IMG/VR virus record: IMGVR_UViG_3300046454_000268
Coordinates: 1 to 23,433 of that record
Reading direction: 5' to 3' (one strand)
Length of the DNA: 23,433 nucleotides
Origin: a virus
The translations under genes were made by a program, and so were the position numbers. Of this stretch, positions 6,858-14,629 are shown piece after piece. The notes beneath the pieces were generated by a model. The model was given only the letters and a program-made list of their open reading frames with translations. It had not been told where the DNA came from and searched no databases. The stretch's first letter is position 1; each line of letters starts with the position of its first letter.

Positions 6858-8222
6858 CTAATACGCGCCGATTTTTTTAATGTCGGTCAAGATATTGATC
6901 AGGTTCTTCAGGACCGGATCGTGATTAATGCCCTCTGTCACGCTGGCCAGAAACATGATTTCCTTCGGGCATGGGAAGCGATTGGAATTATGGTTTGCAC
7001 ATACGATAGCGATGAACTTCTCGGCGTTTCCAACCAAAGGGTCCTGCCGCAATAACTCGAGGCCTTCCAGATATGTCGCCCGATTGAAAAAGCCACCCTT
7101 GAGGACAGACCAGTCAGAGAACTTCTGCTGCGGCTCGGCGCGTTCGTAGATCACTTCGGCAAAATCTCGCCCTGCACACATCACCTTGACGAGAGGAATA
7201 TCGGCATTGACCGATCGTGTCGCCCATTGATTTGAGGGTCGTGGTGCCCAGAACGTCCTGCTCTCCCACAGGTATGAGATGTCCTGACCCATGTAGTTCA
7301 GCGAGTAGAAAAACCGTGGCTGGTATGTATCGAGCCACCGCATGTAGAACGTCACCCAGTGATCATTCATCTCCTGCAGGGAGCCGACATTGATCACGAG
7401 GTCGCTGAGTTTCTTGTATTCATCCAATCTATTGACGGGGAGAAGAACAATCCTCGTACCGGGATCGCTTCCATCCCAGTAACCGACATCATCGCCAAAT
7501 TCATCCCGCAGACAGACCTCCGAGTAGAACAGGGACTCTGGCAGGTCAGCGATCACATAACGCTTGATCTTGATCGACTTGTTAAGCATCCAGAGTCTGG
7601 CGAGACCTCCATAGCCGCCGCCGATTTCAATAATACTCTCTAGTGGCCTGATGTCCTTCTGGCATCGGAACATGACCCGCATGTGCCAGTAGAAGATATT
7701 GCTGACGAGACGATCGTATGACGGGAATAGCGTCTCAGGAATCGACTTTGAATTATCAGACAGGCTTGATTGTAAACCCCAGAATGTCGGAAATTCGTGT
7801 TCGATGATCTTCTCGTACTTTTCGTTGATGCCGCCGTCTGCCTTCTCCCTGTGATCGAACGGGATCTGCCTCTGGGCAAAATGAAGTACGTCACGGCATG
7901 AGGTGAATGTCTTGGCCTGTTCGTAGTATTTGTCTGCCCATGACGACCAGCGCGAATCGAAACTGCCTTCTTCGCGCTCGACAGGCATCGGTAGCTTGCG
8001 TGATGCTTCGAGATGGGAAAGCGCAGTAGCAATAATATCCCTGTCTTTATCGCTTCCCGGATCAATGGCTGTTGCCGTCTCAAGCCAACGCCTGTGAGAG
8101 GCCATAGCCTCTGCTTTTTTCTTCTTTCCCTTCAGGTCATCTGCGAGGGTTTCCTCGACACTGTCGGTCTCACCCAACATGTATCGTTCACCATCGATCG
8201 CGGAGACAACAACACTCCTCAC
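6858..8222 (-). CDS. Putative sugar O-methyltransferase
   Basis: The 454-residue product carries a methyltransferase motif I, IIEIGGGYGGLARL, at residues 197-210. This form is characteristic of the putative sugar O-methyltransferase family (TIGR04371 as I recall). Further family-like parts are RYVIADLPESLFYSE and LVINVGSLQEM. It probably transfers a methyl group from SAM to a sugar hydroxyl. The first 90 residues are charged and less conserved-looking. The GTG at 8222 overlaps the previous stop (GTGA), and I prefer it. An ATG at 8180 is an alternative that would shorten the protein by 14 residues. It lies immediately upstream of the radical SAM gene, with only nine bases between. Such methyltransferases often cap or tailor lipopolysaccharide sugars. 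Confidence 0.8.
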   Translation of the reverse strand: MRSVVVSAIDGERYMLGETDSVEETLADDLKGKKKKAEAMASHRRWLETATAIDPGSDKDRDIIATALSHLEASRKLPMPVEREEGSFDSRWSSWADKYYEQAKTFTSCRDVLHFAQRQIPFDHREKADGGINEKYEKIIEHEFPTFWGLQSSLSDNSKSIPETLFPSYDRLVSNIFYWHMRVMFRCQKDIRPLESIIEIGGGYGGLARLWMLNKSIKIKRYVIADLPESLFYSEVCLRDEFGDDVGYWDGSDPGTRIVLLPVNRLDEYKKLSDLVINVGSLQEMNDHWVTFYMRWLDTYQPRFFYSLNYMGQDISYLWESRTFWAPRPSNQWATRSVNADIPLVKVMCAGRDFAEVIYERAEPQQKFSDWSVLKGGFFNRATYLEGLELLRQDPLVGNAEKFIAIVCANHNSNRFPCPKEIMFLASVTEGINHDPVLKNLINILTDIKKIGAY

Positions 8223-8422
8223 AATTTGGCTCTTTGCTCTGCCGTCATCATCATGCGGAGTTTTGAATCGTCTCCCTTGTTGTCCTTAAATACCTCGACA
8301 CGCTGTCCGGTTCGAGCACGCAAATCACGCTCGAATTGTAGCATCGCAGCACCATGAAACTCTGCCGGGATGTCTGATCCGAAGCGGACGACGACATGCA
8401 ATGGATGCTCAATCGATGGCAT
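8219..8422 (-). CDS. Small hypothetical protein, 67 aa
   Basis: I do not recognise a function for this 67-residue protein. It contains FGSDIPAEFHGAAMLQFE, RTGQRVEVFKD and DDSKLRMMMTAEQR, resembling short phage proteins of unknown role. I chose ATG 8422 because it follows a perfect AGGAGG by six bases; a GTG at 8437 overlaps that ribosome site and is less likely. The start lies inside the end of the SIS isomerase gene (14-base overlap), and the stop overlaps the GTG of the next gene. The overlap on both sides marks it as an integral part of the sugar operon. It could be a subunit or chaperone for a neighbour, but this is only inference from position. Confidence 0.7.
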   Translation of the reverse strand: MPSIEHPLHVVVRFGSDIPAEFHGAAMLQFERDLRARTGQRVEVFKDNKGDDSKLRMMMTAEQRAKL

Positions 8423-8975
8423 GCTTGGCCTCCTCACGCTTCATTAATTCGTCCAAGAAACCATGCAGGATGGCCATGTGGACGTTTTCGACTACGCCGT
8501 AATTCATCGATGGGACGTAGAAATTAGCCCCGCCTCTGCCACGAAGCCTGTTGCCGCGGATAAAACCGCTCAGTGTCACAACATTGAGACGAAGTCTCTT
8601 GGCAAGATCGACTGCCTCAAGGATGCTTTCACTCTCGCCTGAACTTGATATTGCGAACAGAACGTCGCCAATGCGTCCATGGTGGGACAGGGGATGCCTA
8701 AATACACTTTCATACCCGATGTCATTGCTGATGCATGTCAGGGACGCAGCATCATTGAAACACAGCGTCGAGAAGCCACCGTTCTTCTGGTAGTCAGCCG
8801 CCATGTGGCTGGCGATCGCGGCTGAACCACCATTACCGATGAAGATCAGCCTTGGGGCGTGCCCAACGGGGGCCTGACGCACCATGTCGAGATAACCGAA
8901 TACTGAACCGTATCCGTGGTCCTCAACCTCGACACCCTCCAGCGCGAAGGCAATGTCGGCGTAGAATTGTCTCAT
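8409..8975 (-). CDS. gmhA: Phosphoheptose isomerase-like SIS protein
   Basis: The 188-residue product is a single SIS domain of the GmhA type, which converts sedoheptulose 7-phosphate to heptose 7-phosphate, the first step of ADP-heptose formation. It has GNGGSAAIASHMA at residues 48-60, the phosphosugar-binding SSSGES at 110-115, and a C-terminal ENVHMAILHGFLDE helix with H171, resembling the catalytic helix of GmhA. The region after the first motif reads AADYQK where GmhA proteins usually have a glutamate, so the substrate may differ. The start overlaps the HldE-like stop as ATGA, coupling it to the next enzyme expected in the same pathway. The length is close to that of bacterial GmhA. Other SIS isomerases cannot be excluded. 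Confidence 0.8.
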   Translation of the reverse strand: MRQFYADIAFALEGVEVEDHGYGSVFGYLDMVRQAPVGHAPRLIFIGNGGSAAIASHMAADYQKNGGFSTLCFNDAASLTCISNDIGYESVFRHPLSHHGRIGDVLFAISSSGESESILEAVDLAKRLRLNVVTLSGFIRGNRLRGRGGANFYVPSMNYGVVENVHMAILHGFLDELMKREEAKHAID

Positions 8976-10363
8976 GCCAAGAGCGCCTCGACAGTTTGAA
9001 TAATCTCTTGCCTGTTAACGTGCCGACGATGTCCGATGATGGACGTCTTGATGGCACCCGTGATGTTTCCGACGAAGGCTGCGATCTCAAGAGGCAATCC
9101 CGTCGCGATCAATGGCGCAGTCACGGCCATAACCGCATCACCGGCACCCATGGTGTCGATGCCTCCGGTCGAAAATGCGGGAGCCTCACCGAAACGCAGG
9201 TCCTCCCGCCACATCGAGCCGAACCTGCCATGCGTCACCAGAAACTTATGGCACGCGATGCGGGACGACAGCCCATCTCTGATCACACGATCGATCGGCT
9301 CTTCCTGCATGCCAGCAGCGAGCCTCGCTTCTGGATCATCGACGCAGATATAATCGGCCCTTTCGTACTTGGTGACAAGGTTGAAACCATAGTTCCCGGC
9401 ATTGCTCTGAGCGTTAACTGCCAGAAAATCAGCCTCATTGAGGATACCGCGTTCTTCAGGACCAATCAGGCCGTGTCCGAAATCCATCACGACAACGACG
9501 GATGATCCCTTCACCACATCGCAGAGATGCGATCGGAAATGACGCCGTGCGGTATCAGAAAAATGAATCTTGCGAGCAGAATAGACATCAAAAAGTTTGC
9601 GATTAAAATCACTGTCAACGTATCGGGTCTTTTTGATGGGCTGGCAGGATGTTGCCATCCACTCAGAGGTTTTCCATTCAGCATGTTTGCTTGCAGCGAT
9701 TGAGCCGCCCTCGAATTGCTCGACGCCAACCTCCACGGTCGCGAGCATCATTTCTTTTGAGGATTTACCCAAGCCTTTCACATACCGGTATTCGTCGATA
9801 ATCACTTCGCCAACGAATGAAACCTTGATGACGTCTGCCTGATCAAATGCACTGAGGATCTTGTCCTTGAACCCTGCCGCCTTTGCCTTTTCGAGATACT
9901 GGCAGACTTCGACAGAGAACATTTCTGCTTTTAGGATCTTGCTGGAAGAGAACTTCTCGCTATCGGTAAAGACTATTTTGCCCCCAACAGCTTCCACGGC
10001 CATTCTCTCAATAGCCAGCCCTGCGCCAGCATCTTCCTTGTAATCTGCTCCTTTGACGTAGATTGCTGGCTTGACCTGAGAGATGACTGGAACTGCATCC
10101 CGACTGGGATTGATGATGACTTCATCAACACACGATAGAGCGCGGAGAGCCGCTGCCCTTTGTTCTGCATTGAAGTGTGGCCTCCCGATGCCTTTTGAGA
10201 CGTATGGATCGTCCGTGACGCTCACCACGAGGCGATCGCCAAGCTTCCTTGCCTCTTGCAGATGCCTGATGTGGCCTAGATGAAGAAGGTCGAAGCAGCC
10301 ATGCGCGAGGACCGTGCGCGGTGCCGTGACGAGATGGTCGACAGACCAGACGCCGTTCTGCAT
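8972..10363 (-). CDS. HldE-like nucleotidyltransferase-kinase, domains reversed
   Basis: This 463-residue protein joins two heptose-activation domains. Residues 15-150 are a nucleotidyltransferase with HGCFDLLHLGH (21-31, HLGH nucleotide site), YVKGADYKED and FSSSKIL. Residues 178-463 are a ribokinase/PfkB domain with GEVIIDEYRY, a GGSIAAS segment and the signature DTMGAGDA (403-410, D409 as base). In E. coli HldE the kinase comes first; here the order is reversed. The likely job is to phosphorylate a heptose phosphate at C1 and then couple it to a nucleotide. No GmhB-type phosphatase is present in the window. I chose ATG 10363 because it forms TAATG with the upstream stop; a GTG at 10378 is possible. 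The kinase half is diverged, so the sugar may not be the usual heptose. Confidence 0.85.
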   Translation of the reverse strand: MQNGVWSVDHLVTAPRTVLAHGCFDLLHLGHIRHLQEARKLGDRLVVSVTDDPYVSKGIGRPHFNAEQRAAALRALSCVDEVIINPSRDAVPVISQVKPAIYVKGADYKEDAGAGLAIERMAVEAVGGKIVFTDSEKFSSSKILKAEMFSVEVCQYLEKAKAAGFKDKILSAFDQADVIKVSFVGEVIIDEYRYVKGLGKSSKEMMLATVEVGVEQFEGGSIAASKHAEWKTSEWMATSCQPIKKTRYVDSDFNRKLFDVYSARKIHFSDTARRHFRSHLCDVVKGSSVVVVMDFGHGLIGPEERGILNEADFLAVNAQSNAGNYGFNLVTKYERADYICVDDPEARLAAGMQEEPIDRVIRDGLSSRIACHKFLVTHGRFGSMWREDLRFGEAPAFSTGGIDTMGAGDAVMAVTAPLIATGLPLEIAAFVGNITGAIKTSIIGHRRHVNRQEIIQTVEALLA

Positions 10364-10470
10364 TACCAATATCGCCACGTTGCCGCGATCGTAACCACAA
10401 TCATCACAAGACCAACCGAACTGCCAATTACAATCCCCATTCCATACGAAAATGCCAAATCAGACGTCAT
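10363..10470 (-). CDS. Single-helix membrane peptide, 35 aa
   Basis: This 35-residue product is almost entirely one hydrophobic helix (about residues 8-31, MGIVIGSSVGLVMIVVTIAA), ending in TWRYW. Its ATG overlaps the glycosyltransferase stop (ATGA), and its stop overlaps the ATG of the HldE-like gene (TAATG). The double coupling supports real translation despite its size. It is the only membrane protein in the sugar cassette and could tether the enzymes or act in the host envelope. No family is recognised. Confidence 0.65.
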   Translation of the reverse strand: MTSDLAFSYGMGIVIGSSVGLVMIVVTIAATWRYW

Positions 10471-11381
10471 GCGAATGCCTGTTTGAGCGCAGGGATCGAT
10501 GTCGGTGGCGTCAGAACGGCCCTGAACATGGATTTCTCGAGGTCTGGCATCTCAGGATCATCCAATAGCGTCGACAGCATGTCGATCGCCTTCTGCTTGA
10601 TGCGAAGGTATCGCTCTTCCTTCAAACTCAGGATCGATTGTGGTGTCTGCTGACGCACAAAACCATTCAACGTGCGCGATCGTGACTCGATAATCGGATG
10701 ATGCGCGCGTAACAGGTCCTTCTGCCACTCTGGACTGACAAAATCACTGCTGTCGATGATGGCACGAGCCTCTCGACGACGCTTGAGGTAACAGGCATCG
10801 AAGAAGAACGTCCAGAAGTTGATTTCTCGACGCTCCATAGTATCAGGTGCCTTGCTCTGATCCGTCCTGATGTCTGCAAACGATATGCGGCCGATTGTTC
10901 TGACAACATCATCAGTCCAGTGATCGCAGAACCAGTATGGAAAATGCTCTGGCTGGATATAACCAAGCATGTCTGCCATCTTCCGCGTCATTGAGAGCGA
11001 ACCAGTGAAGCTTAAGTTAGCCAGATGTCCGTAGACCATCCCAATTCCGTCAGGGAACCGTCTGGCTGCCTCAAGTATCTTATCGTCATATCCGTGTGTG
11101 ATGTAGGGATCGTCGTCTCCAGCCACTGAGTAGATATCAGCCGGAATTGATAATGCGCGGTTCCACTTGGCAGCAATAGTGTCCTCTCGTTTCTGCACGT
11201 TGAGGAGCACGCGGTCGCCGAAGTTGGCTTTAGTAAGTGCGTCGAATGTGGCTGGGTCATCATGATCGATCTGAACCTGCATGACCGTGTTTTTATTAGT
11301 CCAGTTGACGATCGATCGCTTGATCGTATCGACAACCTGTACTGGCCGACTGCGTGTCGCCAGCGAGATCACAAGGTTCAT
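10467..11381 (-). CDS. GT-A-like glycosyltransferase
   Basis: The 304-residue protein starts with a short strand and loop (MNLVISLATRSRP) typical of family 2 glycosyltransferases. It has a nucleotide/metal-binding acidic cluster GDDD at residues 88-91 in IYSVAGDDDPY. A later WFCDHWTDD segment and basic C-terminal helices follow. No membrane segments are seen. It would transfer a sugar from an NDP donor, presumably the product of the adjacent HldE-like enzyme, to an unknown acceptor. The ATG lies directly after the TAA of the preceding structural gene and has a GGGAG ribosome site. It is the first gene of the sugar cassette, so the cassette begins without any gap in the head operon. It is not obviously a paralogue of the second glycosyltransferase at 1794-2666. 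Confidence 0.7.
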   Translation of the reverse strand: MNLVISLATRSRPVQVVDTIKRSIVNWTNKNTVMQVQIDHDDPATFDALTKANFGDRVLLNVQKREDTIAAKWNRALSIPADIYSVAGDDDPYITHGYDDKILEAARRFPDGIGMVYGHLANLSFTGSLSMTRKMADMLGYIQPEHFPYWFCDHWTDDVVRTIGRISFADIRTDQSKAPDTMERREINFWTFFFDACYLKRRREARAIIDSSDFVSPEWQKDLLRAHHPIIESRSRTLNGFVRQQTPQSILSLKEERYLRIKQKAIDMLSTLLDDPEMPDLEKSMFRAVLTPPTSIPALKQAFA

Positions 11382-12074
11382 TTACTCTCCCGGATCGGCC
11401 AGCGTGTGTGATGGTGCCGGGATATCAAGGCCCTTATCGATGCTCATTCGAATGTCGCCGCCCGTGCCACGATATCTCTGGTTCATCTCGAAACCATCAG
11501 GCATACCCTTGCGAACGCCAGCAAGCTTCAGGGATTCATTCCTGTCGGAGATCTGTTTCTTGGCAAGGCGGATATCTTCTGCCCTTGCTTGTTGAGACAG
11601 AACAAGAGGTCTCTCTTCAAGTCGCATGCCGCCACGCAGGATATCGCCCTTTGCATTCGGAGGAACCAAGATGCCAGCATGACGCTCGGCCGGAACAGGA
11701 CGCCAGCCATTGGTATACATCTGGTGCGACTGTTCACGAACAATGTCGGCATTGCCATGAACGGAGACGGAATTCCACTGATAATCCCAATCTTTCGGGA
11801 TCATGTGCAATGGAACATCAAAGCTGTCACCGACGTTTGTATGCGAGCGCGACAGCCTCTCGCCGTTGCGTCCGAGTACCTCGCCAGCTTGTCCACGTAC
11901 TGGTGTACGAGCGGCTTGTCGCGCGGCAGCTTGCTGTTCGATGCCTTCATCGAGCGGGACCTGAGGCTCGACAGACATGGGTTGGTTCGCTGCAGCGATA
12001 CGCTTTGCAGCCTTGGCCTCGCGTGCCCTCTTCAGGCTTTCGGCGCGCGGATTTACCTTCTGGATCTCGTCCAT
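11382..12074 (-). CDS. Conserved phage protein, probably virion-associated
   Basis: I do not know the function of this 230-residue protein. It is rich in Arg, Ala and Gln, with a charged helical N-terminal half and a central block FDVPLHMIPKDWDYQW followed by SVSVHGN and WRPVPAERHAG. Comparable proteins occur between scaffold and capsid genes in other phages, to my recollection. The best start is ATG 12074, which has GAGGGA five bases upstream; a GTG at 12086 overlaps the scaffold stop and would make this ribosome site part of the coding sequence. A structural or assembly role is inferred only from location. The final gene of the head-assembly block before the sugar cassette, it marks the right-hand insertion boundary. 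Confidence 0.7.
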   Translation of the reverse strand: MDEIQKVNPRAESLKRAREAKAAKRIAAANQPMSVEPQVPLDEGIEQQAAARQAARTPVRGQAGEVLGRNGERLSRSHTNVGDSFDVPLHMIPKDWDYQWNSVSVHGNADIVREQSHQMYTNGWRPVPAERHAGILVPPNAKGDILRGGMRLEERPLVLSQQARAEDIRLAKKQISDRNESLKLAGVRKGMPDGFEMNQRYRGTGGDIRMSIDKGLDIPAPSHTLADPGE

Positions 12075-12082
12075 GTTATCCC

Positions 12083-13054
12083 TCACTGGGTTTCATAGGT
12101 GCGGTCATATGCACCCTGCTGGGTCAATTTCTGCTTTCGCCTCGCAAATTCCTGTACGCCAATCGGATCGCCCTTCTTGAACTTCTTCTGTGGATCGTCG
12201 TAATTCCAGACATGCGTACCATCGGTCGCCGCCGCGGCTTCCCGCGCACTCAATCTCACTTCGTTGCTCGCAGGTGATCCGCCATTGGCCGATGAATTCC
12301 CCACGGGTGCCACTGCTCGCTGTGCCGGTTTTTTCTTCTCGGCTCCCGGACGCTGCACATCGTCACCCTCCGTGACAGGCGCAGCGTCCTTCCTGAGACC
12401 GATGTGTTTCTCGACGTACTCGAAGTATTCCTTGGTATCAGGCGCGAGATCATCCGCCACAGCGGCATAGTGCGCGGCCGTCAATTTCCTGTTCTTGGAT
12501 GGATCAATGACAAATTCGCGATGTTCCCGCAACCAGTTCGCTGTCTCTGTTGTACGCCCGCGAACATAGGCCTCGACCGGATCGATCGGTGCCTTCGGAG
12601 GTGCAGCCTTTCGTGCCTCGAGATTGCTCTTGGCCTCGTCGTAGGTGCGAATGTCAATGCGGGCCTGAATCAGCCTTTCGTCCGCTTCGCTTTCGGCATC
12701 GAAGTCACCGGCTTCGCGGGCGACCTTCTTGTCCCTCTTTGCAGCGTCAGCCAGAGCCTGAGCAGTAGCGAGCGCTTGGGTGATGGTGTCGAGGTTTGAA
12801 CTGGTTGCTTCTCGCCTTGCGGTCTCTGCTTCGTGTCTTGCGGCTTCTGCTGCTCGTTCCGCTGTCGCAGCGCGCTCAAGAGCTTCCGATCTTTCTTTTT
12901 CATGGGATTTCGATTTCGCCTCCAGTTCCTTGAACTGCTCGGCCAAGTCAGTGACGGCAGCATCCTTGGGTTCTACGGCCTCAGGTGCATCGACCTTGAC
13001 GACGACGTCAGGCAATTCAGGCTGTTCGTCGATCTTGACTGCTTCTTCTGCCAT
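12083..13054 (-). CDS. Probable capsid scaffolding protein
   Basis: The 323-residue product is highly charged, Ala/Glu-rich and predicted helical. A long coiled coil spans roughly residues 35-145 (for example FKELEAKSKSHEKERSE). A disordered linker rich in Pro, Lys and Gly follows, then a basic C-terminal region with DPQKKFKKGDP and FARRKQKL. Such composition, together with a position between portal and capsid genes, is typical of scaffolding proteins that direct procapsid assembly through a basic C-terminal capsid-binding segment. No protease domain is seen, so scaffold removal would be by another route. The ATG follows an AGGGG ribosome site. It shows little sequence conservation beyond composition, hence moderate certainty. 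Confidence 0.65.
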   Translation of the reverse strand: MAEEAVKIDEQPELPDVVVKVDAPEAVEPKDAAVTDLAEQFKELEAKSKSHEKERSEALERAATAERAAEAARHEAETARREATSSNLDTITQALATAQALADAAKRDKKVAREAGDFDAESEADERLIQARIDIRTYDEAKSNLEARKAAPPKAPIDPVEAYVRGRTTETANWLREHREFVIDPSKNRKLTAAHYAAVADDLAPDTKEYFEYVEKHIGLRKDAAPVTEGDDVQRPGAEKKKPAQRAVAPVGNSSANGGSPASNEVRLSAREAAAATDGTHVWNYDDPQKKFKKGDPIGVQEFARRKQKLTQQGAYDRTYETQ

Positions 13055-13064
13055 GGCTTGACCC

Positions 13065-13514
13065 CTAGTAAATCAGCGACGGATCGGATACCCGCGCCTT
13101 GATAAGCGAATCCTCGATCAGGCGGCATGCCAGACCGTCATTGCTTTGTCCGAGATGGTCCTTGATGAACATTTCCATGCCATCGGATGGGCGATACATC
13201 ACCCAGTCTCCGGGTTCGATCGATACGCCGCCGAAACGTGCGGATGCATCATCGATGAATGCCAATGGCCCGCATTTGAGCACAAGGCCGACTTTGCCCT
13301 GAAAGCGGTCCTCCATCAGGCTCTTGTCGCTAAGATGAAACTCAACAACCTCGCCCTTTGGGCCTTTCATCTTCTTGATCGGAGGCACATAAGTCGCGAC
13401 CAGAACAAAGTTATGAAATATCTCGTATTCCGTCATCGGCCCTGCTCGCTCGAGCAGTGCCTGTTTCGGATCGAATGACGCAGCTTGCGCTATCGATCTG
13501 AGGTCTACGCGCAT
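13065..13514 (-). CDS. GroES-like (Cpn10-fold) phage protein
   Basis: The 149-residue protein has the pattern of a Cpn10 beta-barrel. It runs FHNFVLVATYVPP, a mobile-loop-like region with GPKGEVVEFHLSDKS, RFQGKVGLVLKCGPLAF, and EPGDWVMYRPSDG, which resembles the conserved end of GroES. Its C-terminus continues past the barrel with CRLIEDSLIKARVSDPSLIY. Related proteins appear in head-gene clusters of several phages. T4 gp31 sets a precedent for a phage co-chaperonin that helps fold the capsid protein with host GroEL. That role is inferred, and a structural role in the virion is the alternative. The ATG directly abuts the previous TAG. The gene lies just before the scaffold gene, which suits a folding helper for head proteins. 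Confidence 0.65.
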   Translation of the reverse strand: MRVDLRSIAQAASFDPKQALLERAGPMTEYEIFHNFVLVATYVPPIKKMKGPKGEVVEFHLSDKSLMEDRFQGKVGLVLKCGPLAFIDDASARFGGVSIEPGDWVMYRPSDGMEMFIKDHLGQSNDGLACRLIEDSLIKARVSDPSLIY

Positions 13515-13748
13515 CTATTGACGCTCCTGTTCCTGCATGGCTTCACAGATTTCAATTGCCATCTGCAGACCATTGATCTGTCCGATGCGATACTTATAGT
13601 CGGCAAAGTCGCGCGCATTGTTGTCTGCCAATGCCGCAACCTTGTCGACCTTTTCCTTCATGAGTTGCGATCGCAGCGTGCGGATCGCATGCGGGGATTC
13701 CATTGCAAATGTCTGGAACCCCGTGTCATTGATTTTGACTGTCGCCAT
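13515..13748 (-). CDS. Small hypothetical protein, 77 aa
   Basis: This 77-residue product is predicted mostly helical in its second half, with LRSQLMKEKVDKVAALAD and YKYRIGQINGLQMAIEICEAMQ as two heptad-like helices. It has no membrane segment or known motif. The ATG follows the upstream stop after one base, and the gene ends against the next ATG, so it belongs to the head operon. Small helical proteins at this position may be head-assembly partners; nothing in the sequence proves this. Confidence 0.7.
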   Translation of the reverse strand: MATVKINDTGFQTFAMESPHAIRTLRSQLMKEKVDKVAALADNNARDFADYKYRIGQINGLQMAIEICEAMQEQERQ

Positions 13749-13749
13749 C

Positions 13750-14628
13750 TCAGCCCTTCGGATTTGCTGTCGGGTTCATGGCCGTTCGTGTGGCAGCACC
13801 ATATCCTGACTTGATGGCGCGTTTTTCCTTCTGCAGCTTGGCAATGCCGCCCATGCCGCCACCCATGAACTTCGGACCCATCTTCGCGTGCTGAGACGAG
13901 ATCGGACCACCTGTTGCCTTGGTCACAACTGAACCGCGGCCGATATTGGGCGTATCCTGCTTGTTGGACGGGAACGAACGTGAGATTGGCGTGCGGCCTT
14001 TACCGGCTCCTGCCGTCTGCGAGTCGGCATCATTGCTCGATGCCTTCGGCTTTCCCTTGGTGGTGAAGGCTGCCTTACCGGCCGTACCGGAGAACACAGC
14101 GCCGCCCTTCTTGTAGGTTCGTCCGCCCGTATATCGGATGCCCGGAGGAGGAACGCCCGGAGGAAGCATGCCAGCACCCGGAATGCCGGGGCCACCGGGA
14201 CCGGGAGCACCACCCATCGGAGGTGCGCCCATCGGCCTTGGCGGCATCGGCGGCGGTCCACCGGCTGGAGGTGGGCCACCCGGAGGTGGACCGGCCGCGA
14301 CACCCGGAACCATCGGATGTGGCATGGGAGGCGCTCCACCCGCTGGTGCTGGAGCATGAGGCGCTACAATCACGTTCACCGTGTGCTTGCCGCCTGATTT
14401 CTTCTTGCCGAGACGACCGCCTCGAGCACGCGCAGGACGATCGGCGCGGGCTTTCACAGCCCCACCATCGGCGCGCTGCGGCACCTTGCCAAGCATGCGC
14501 TGCTGCTTTGCGATCACGCCTGTCGCAGAACCGCCTGTCGACATGCCGCCGCCACAGGCTGCCGTGATGTCCTTGACGCGGGCATGCTGGACCTTGTGGT
14601 CGCGCTTGTCGTTCATTGGATGTGCCAT
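13750..14628 (-). CDS. Pro/Gly-rich low-complexity protein
   Basis: The 292-residue product has a basic N-terminal part with DHKVQHARVKDITAACGGGM and GGRLGKKKSGGK. A central run of Pro, Gly, Met and Ala spans about residues 100-170 (for example GGPPPAGGPPPMPP). A Gly- and Lys-rich C-terminal part ends AATRTAMNPTANPKG. The middle is probably disordered or extended; the spacing of Gly is not the strict every-third-residue pattern of collagen. Sampled GC here is near 70%. I chose ATG 14628 over 14661 because the latter lies well inside the preceding gene, whereas 14628 follows its stop closely and has a GGA-type site. Function is unknown; a virion surface or head-tail linker protein is a guess from location. 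Confidence 0.7.
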   Translation of the reverse strand: MAHPMNDKRDHKVQHARVKDITAACGGGMSTGGSATGVIAKQQRMLGKVPQRADGGAVKARADRPARARGGRLGKKKSGGKHTVNVIVAPHAPAPAGGAPPMPHPMVPGVAAGPPPGGPPPAGGPPPMPPRPMGAPPMGGAPGPGGPGIPGAGMLPPGVPPPGIRYTGGRTYKKGGAVFSGTAGKAAFTTKGKPKASSNDADSQTAGAGKGRTPISRSFPSNKQDTPNIGRGSVVTKATGGPISSQHAKMGPKFMGGGMGGIAKLQKEKRAIKSGYGAATRTAMNPTANPKG

Positions 14629-14629
14629 C

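Noticed and set aside
11354-12277. Long plus-strand ORF of 307 codons opposite the head genes
   Set aside because: It lies opposite a well-supported minus-strand gene, is Arg/Ser/His-rich as antisense frames in this base composition tend to be, and has no ribosome site or neighbours.
14138-14359. Gly-rich plus-strand ORF opposite the Pro/Gly-rich gene
   Set aside because: Gly/Pro repeats on one strand automatically yield Gly/Pro-like codons on the other; the minus-strand frame extends much further and fits the operon.
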